Assembly: GCA_017860765.1 (NCBI GenBank)
Contig: JAGDMY010000059.1
Coordinates: 1 to 7,721 of the forward strand
DNA: 7,721 nt
Source: Chloroflexota bacterium
GTDB lineage: Bacteria; Chloroflexota; Dehalococcoidia; Dehalococcoidales; UBA3254
Direction of reading: 5' to 3'
Part shown: piece by piece, positions 6,499 through 7,721 of the stretch
Layout: every line of letters begins with the position of its first letter
How positions within the stretch are numbered: the first letter of the stretch is position 1
Translations under genes and position numbers: made by a program
Notes under the pieces: model-generated
What the model was told of the DNA's origin: nothing
Seen by the model: the letters and a program-made list of their open reading frames with translations, nothing else
Database searches by the model: none

Positions 6499-7512
6499 CT
6501 ATACCGGCAGGCACATCAGCTTGCGGGCATTGTCCTCATAGATTTTCTTTTTCTCTTCGCCGGTGATTTCCATTTCCTCGATGGCGTTGATGGTCTGCCG
6601 GTAGTTCCGGTTGCCTTCCTCGGTATCACCGAGGGGAAAGTCTACCCCGAATACGATATGGTCCGCGCCGAAGAATTTCAGGCCGCACATCAAGGCCGCC
6701 GGATTGCCATATATGGCAGTATCTGCGTAGAACATGCGAAAATACTCGATCTGGTCCTTTTTCAAGCCCAGCGACTTTTCGCCTTCCCTCCCACGTTCAT
6801 ATTGCTGGGTAAACTGCTTTATCCGTTCAGCGTAGAAGGGGACCATGCCACCGCAGTGATGGGTAAGAATCTTAAGGCCGGGATACTTTTCCATGACGCC
6901 GCTGAATACCAGGCGGGCCATGGCGGAGGTGGTATCATAGGGCCAGCCGAAGAGGCTGAAGATATTGTATTTGGATTCCTTCTCAGTCAGATAGTCCGGA
7001 TGGGTGGGCGCTCTCATGGGGTGGATGACGATGGGCAGGTCATACTCGCTCATCTTCTGGTATAGCGGCATAAACTCGGGCAAATCCAGGGGTTTTTCGT
7101 CTACCGGGGTATGGATATAGATGCCTTTGAATCTTAGGTCTTTGATGGAACGGTCTATCTCTTTCAAGGCGGCGTCGATATTGTTCATGGGTACGGTGGT
7201 CAAGGCCGCCACAAATCTGTCCGGATATTTGAGGACCAGCTCCGCCATTTCGTCATTAGCCCTTTTCGCCAGATCGGCAGCCTTGGCAGGCCCCGCAACA
7301 TGCTCCACCGCCATCCTGCCCAGGGTTAAAACCTGTCTCAGCGGCTCATATTTGTCCATTATCCTGAACCGGCTGTCCAGGTCATATAAGGTCTTGTGGG
7401 GTGCAACCTGACGATCGTGCTTTTCCGGAGCCACTTTATAAAGCGCTTTCATAAATTGGGGGGGAACAATATGAGAGTAGGCATCGATCTTCAGCGGATA
7501 GGGCTGGTTCAT
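6499..7512 (-). CDS. Amidohydrolase family 2 protein (COG2159, ACMSD-like metal-dependent hydrolase/decarboxylase)
   Basis: A 337-residue TIM-barrel enzyme of the expected length. Family members such as aminocarboxymuconate semialdehyde decarboxylase and gamma-resorcylate decarboxylase use a divalent metal, usually zinc or manganese, for C-C or C-N bond cleavage in the cytoplasm. Visible metal-site residues are His14 (IDAYSHIVPP, 9-18), His164 (IVIHPM), His218 or His219 (ILTHHCGG) and Asp291 (GVDFPLGD). The spacing agrees with ACMSD ligands as I recall them. The first member of the usual HxH pair is Tyr12 instead of His, which may define a subfamily or alter metal binding. No signal peptide is present. 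The start has a strong AAAGGAGGA (7526-7518), 5 bases before the ATG. The substrate is unknown; a decarboxylase or hydrolase in a catabolic route is the best guess. Confidence 0.9.
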   Translation of the reverse strand: MNQPYPLKIDAYSHIVPPQFMKALYKVAPEKHDRQVAPHKTLYDLDSRFRIMDKYEPLRQVLTLGRMAVEHVAGPAKAADLAKRANDEMAELVLKYPDRFVAALTTVPMNNIDAALKEIDRSIKDLRFKGIYIHTPVDEKPLDLPEFMPLYQKMSEYDLPIVIHPMRAPTHPDYLTEKESKYNIFSLFGWPYDTTSAMARLVFSGVMEKYPGLKILTHHCGGMVPFYAERIKQFTQQYERGREGEKSLGLKKDQIEYFRMFYADTAIYGNPAALMCGLKFFGADHIVFGVDFPLGDTEEGNRNYRQTINAIEEMEITGEEKKKIYEDNARKLMCLPV

Positions 7513-7540
7513 GTTTTTCCTCCTTTATAATACTAAAGCA

Positions 7541-7570
7541 ATACTATCTTAACCCAATTTCAATTGACAA
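7541..7570 (-). promoter_or_regulatory. Candidate promoter for the amidohydrolase gene
   Basis: On the minus strand TTGTCA (7570-7565, five of six) is followed after 18 bases by TAGTAT (7546-7541, four of six). The predicted start near 7534 gives a leader of about 22 bases with the strong SD site. Its -35 lies on the same bases as the -35 of the rightward promoter, within the palindrome tcaattga (7560-7567), so one bound protein could affect both directions. Confidence 0.45.
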
Positions 7571-7592
7571 GGTATGCTTTCTATGTTAGAAT
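7564..7592 (+). promoter_or_regulatory. Near-consensus rightward sigma70 promoter with extended -10
   Basis: A perfect TTGACA (7564-7569), a 17-base spacer and TAGAAT (7587-7592, five of six) are present, with TG one base before the -10 (7584-7585), making an extended -10. Transcription would start near 7599 and run out of the right edge. It is the best promoter in the window, and its gene lies outside or is a non-coding transcript. Confidence 0.65.
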
Positions 7593-7721
7593 ATCGACCA
7601 TCATTCTGCAAGGGGATCGAGATTGTATATCCCGGATAACTGAATCCTGGCTTCGCGATTTCCTTGATTTGTTGTTACCTGGCCATCCTTTTTAGCTTCT
7701 CTCCATCCCGAGCCCGATATT
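7593..7721 (+). other. Leader of an unidentified rightward transcript; no gene recognised
   Basis: The 129 bases after the rightward promoter contain no convincing coding sequence: the plus-strand frames give only short peptides without ATG plus SD. A minus-strand frame is open from the edge to a TGA at 7603-7601 (about 39 codons), but its product resembles nothing I know. Two short alternative hairpins can be drawn: 7613-7617 with 7629-7633, and 7632-7637 with 7644-7650 (one bulge). This may be a 5' leader, a small RNA, or plain intergenic DNA. Confidence 0.35.

Noticed and set aside
7574..7639. Possible 21-residue peptide starting at the ATG at 7574
   Set aside because: It starts inside the promoter spacer, upstream of the predicted transcription start, so it is unlikely to be translated.
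7601..7720. Minus-strand open frame from the right edge to a TGA
   Set aside because: It is only about 39 codons, resembles no protein and opposes the strong rightward promoter; not enough to call a partial gene.

Overview
The window looks like accessory or catabolic chromosome from a moderately GC-rich bacterium. Bacterial signs are good Shine-Dalgarno sites, sigma70-like promoters, and a lipoprotein with a lipobox cysteine. The taxon cannot be read securely. The mix (metal-dependent COG2159 amidohydrolase, orphan amino-acid-type binding lipoprotein, CopB-type copper pump, 2-hydroxyacid oxidase and TPP enzyme) would fit an environmental, perhaps anaerobic lineage such as Chloroflexota or a sulfate-reducer relative. 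That is a guess. I see no RNA genes, insertion sequences, CRISPR arrays or long repeats.

Layout, left to right. (1) 1-554, minus: 5' part of an acyltransferase-3 family membrane protein that runs off the left edge; the ORF is open to the edge, so its end is not in the window. (2) 555-750: divergent intergenic region with a good leftward promoter and a TATAAT box for the rightward genes. (3) 751-3410, plus: a two-gene operon with a 4-base ATGA overlap. It encodes an L-2-hydroxyglutarate-dehydrogenase-like FAD oxidoreductase and a ThDP enzyme of the acetolactate synthase/benzoylformate decarboxylase superfamily. (4) 3418-5493, minus: a P1B-type copper ATPase with a CPH motif, convergent with the operon and only 7 bases from it. 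(5) 5628-6401, minus: an amino-acid-type ABC substrate-binding lipoprotein without permease or ATPase partners, with its own promoter. (6) 6499-7512, minus: an amidohydrolase-2 (ACMSD-like) enzyme. (7) 7513-7721: a back-to-back promoter region. One promoter serves the amidohydrolase. The other, very close to consensus, fires rightward into something beyond the window.

How the genes may work together: the coupled oxidase and ThDP enzyme suggest a short route from a 2-hydroxyacid to a 2-oxoacid and then to an aldehyde or acyloin. The amidohydrolase belongs to a superfamily of metal-dependent hydrolases and non-oxidative decarboxylases, and the binding protein could capture an amino-acid-like or carboxylate ligand. 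That all of these serve one pathway is inference. The copper pump is probably a separate homeostasis function. The least conventional sequence features are an ADG in place of the ThDP GDG motif, a tyrosine in place of the first histidine of the amidohydrolase HxH pair, a changed carboxylate-binding position in the binding protein, and the orphan near-consensus promoter at the right edge.
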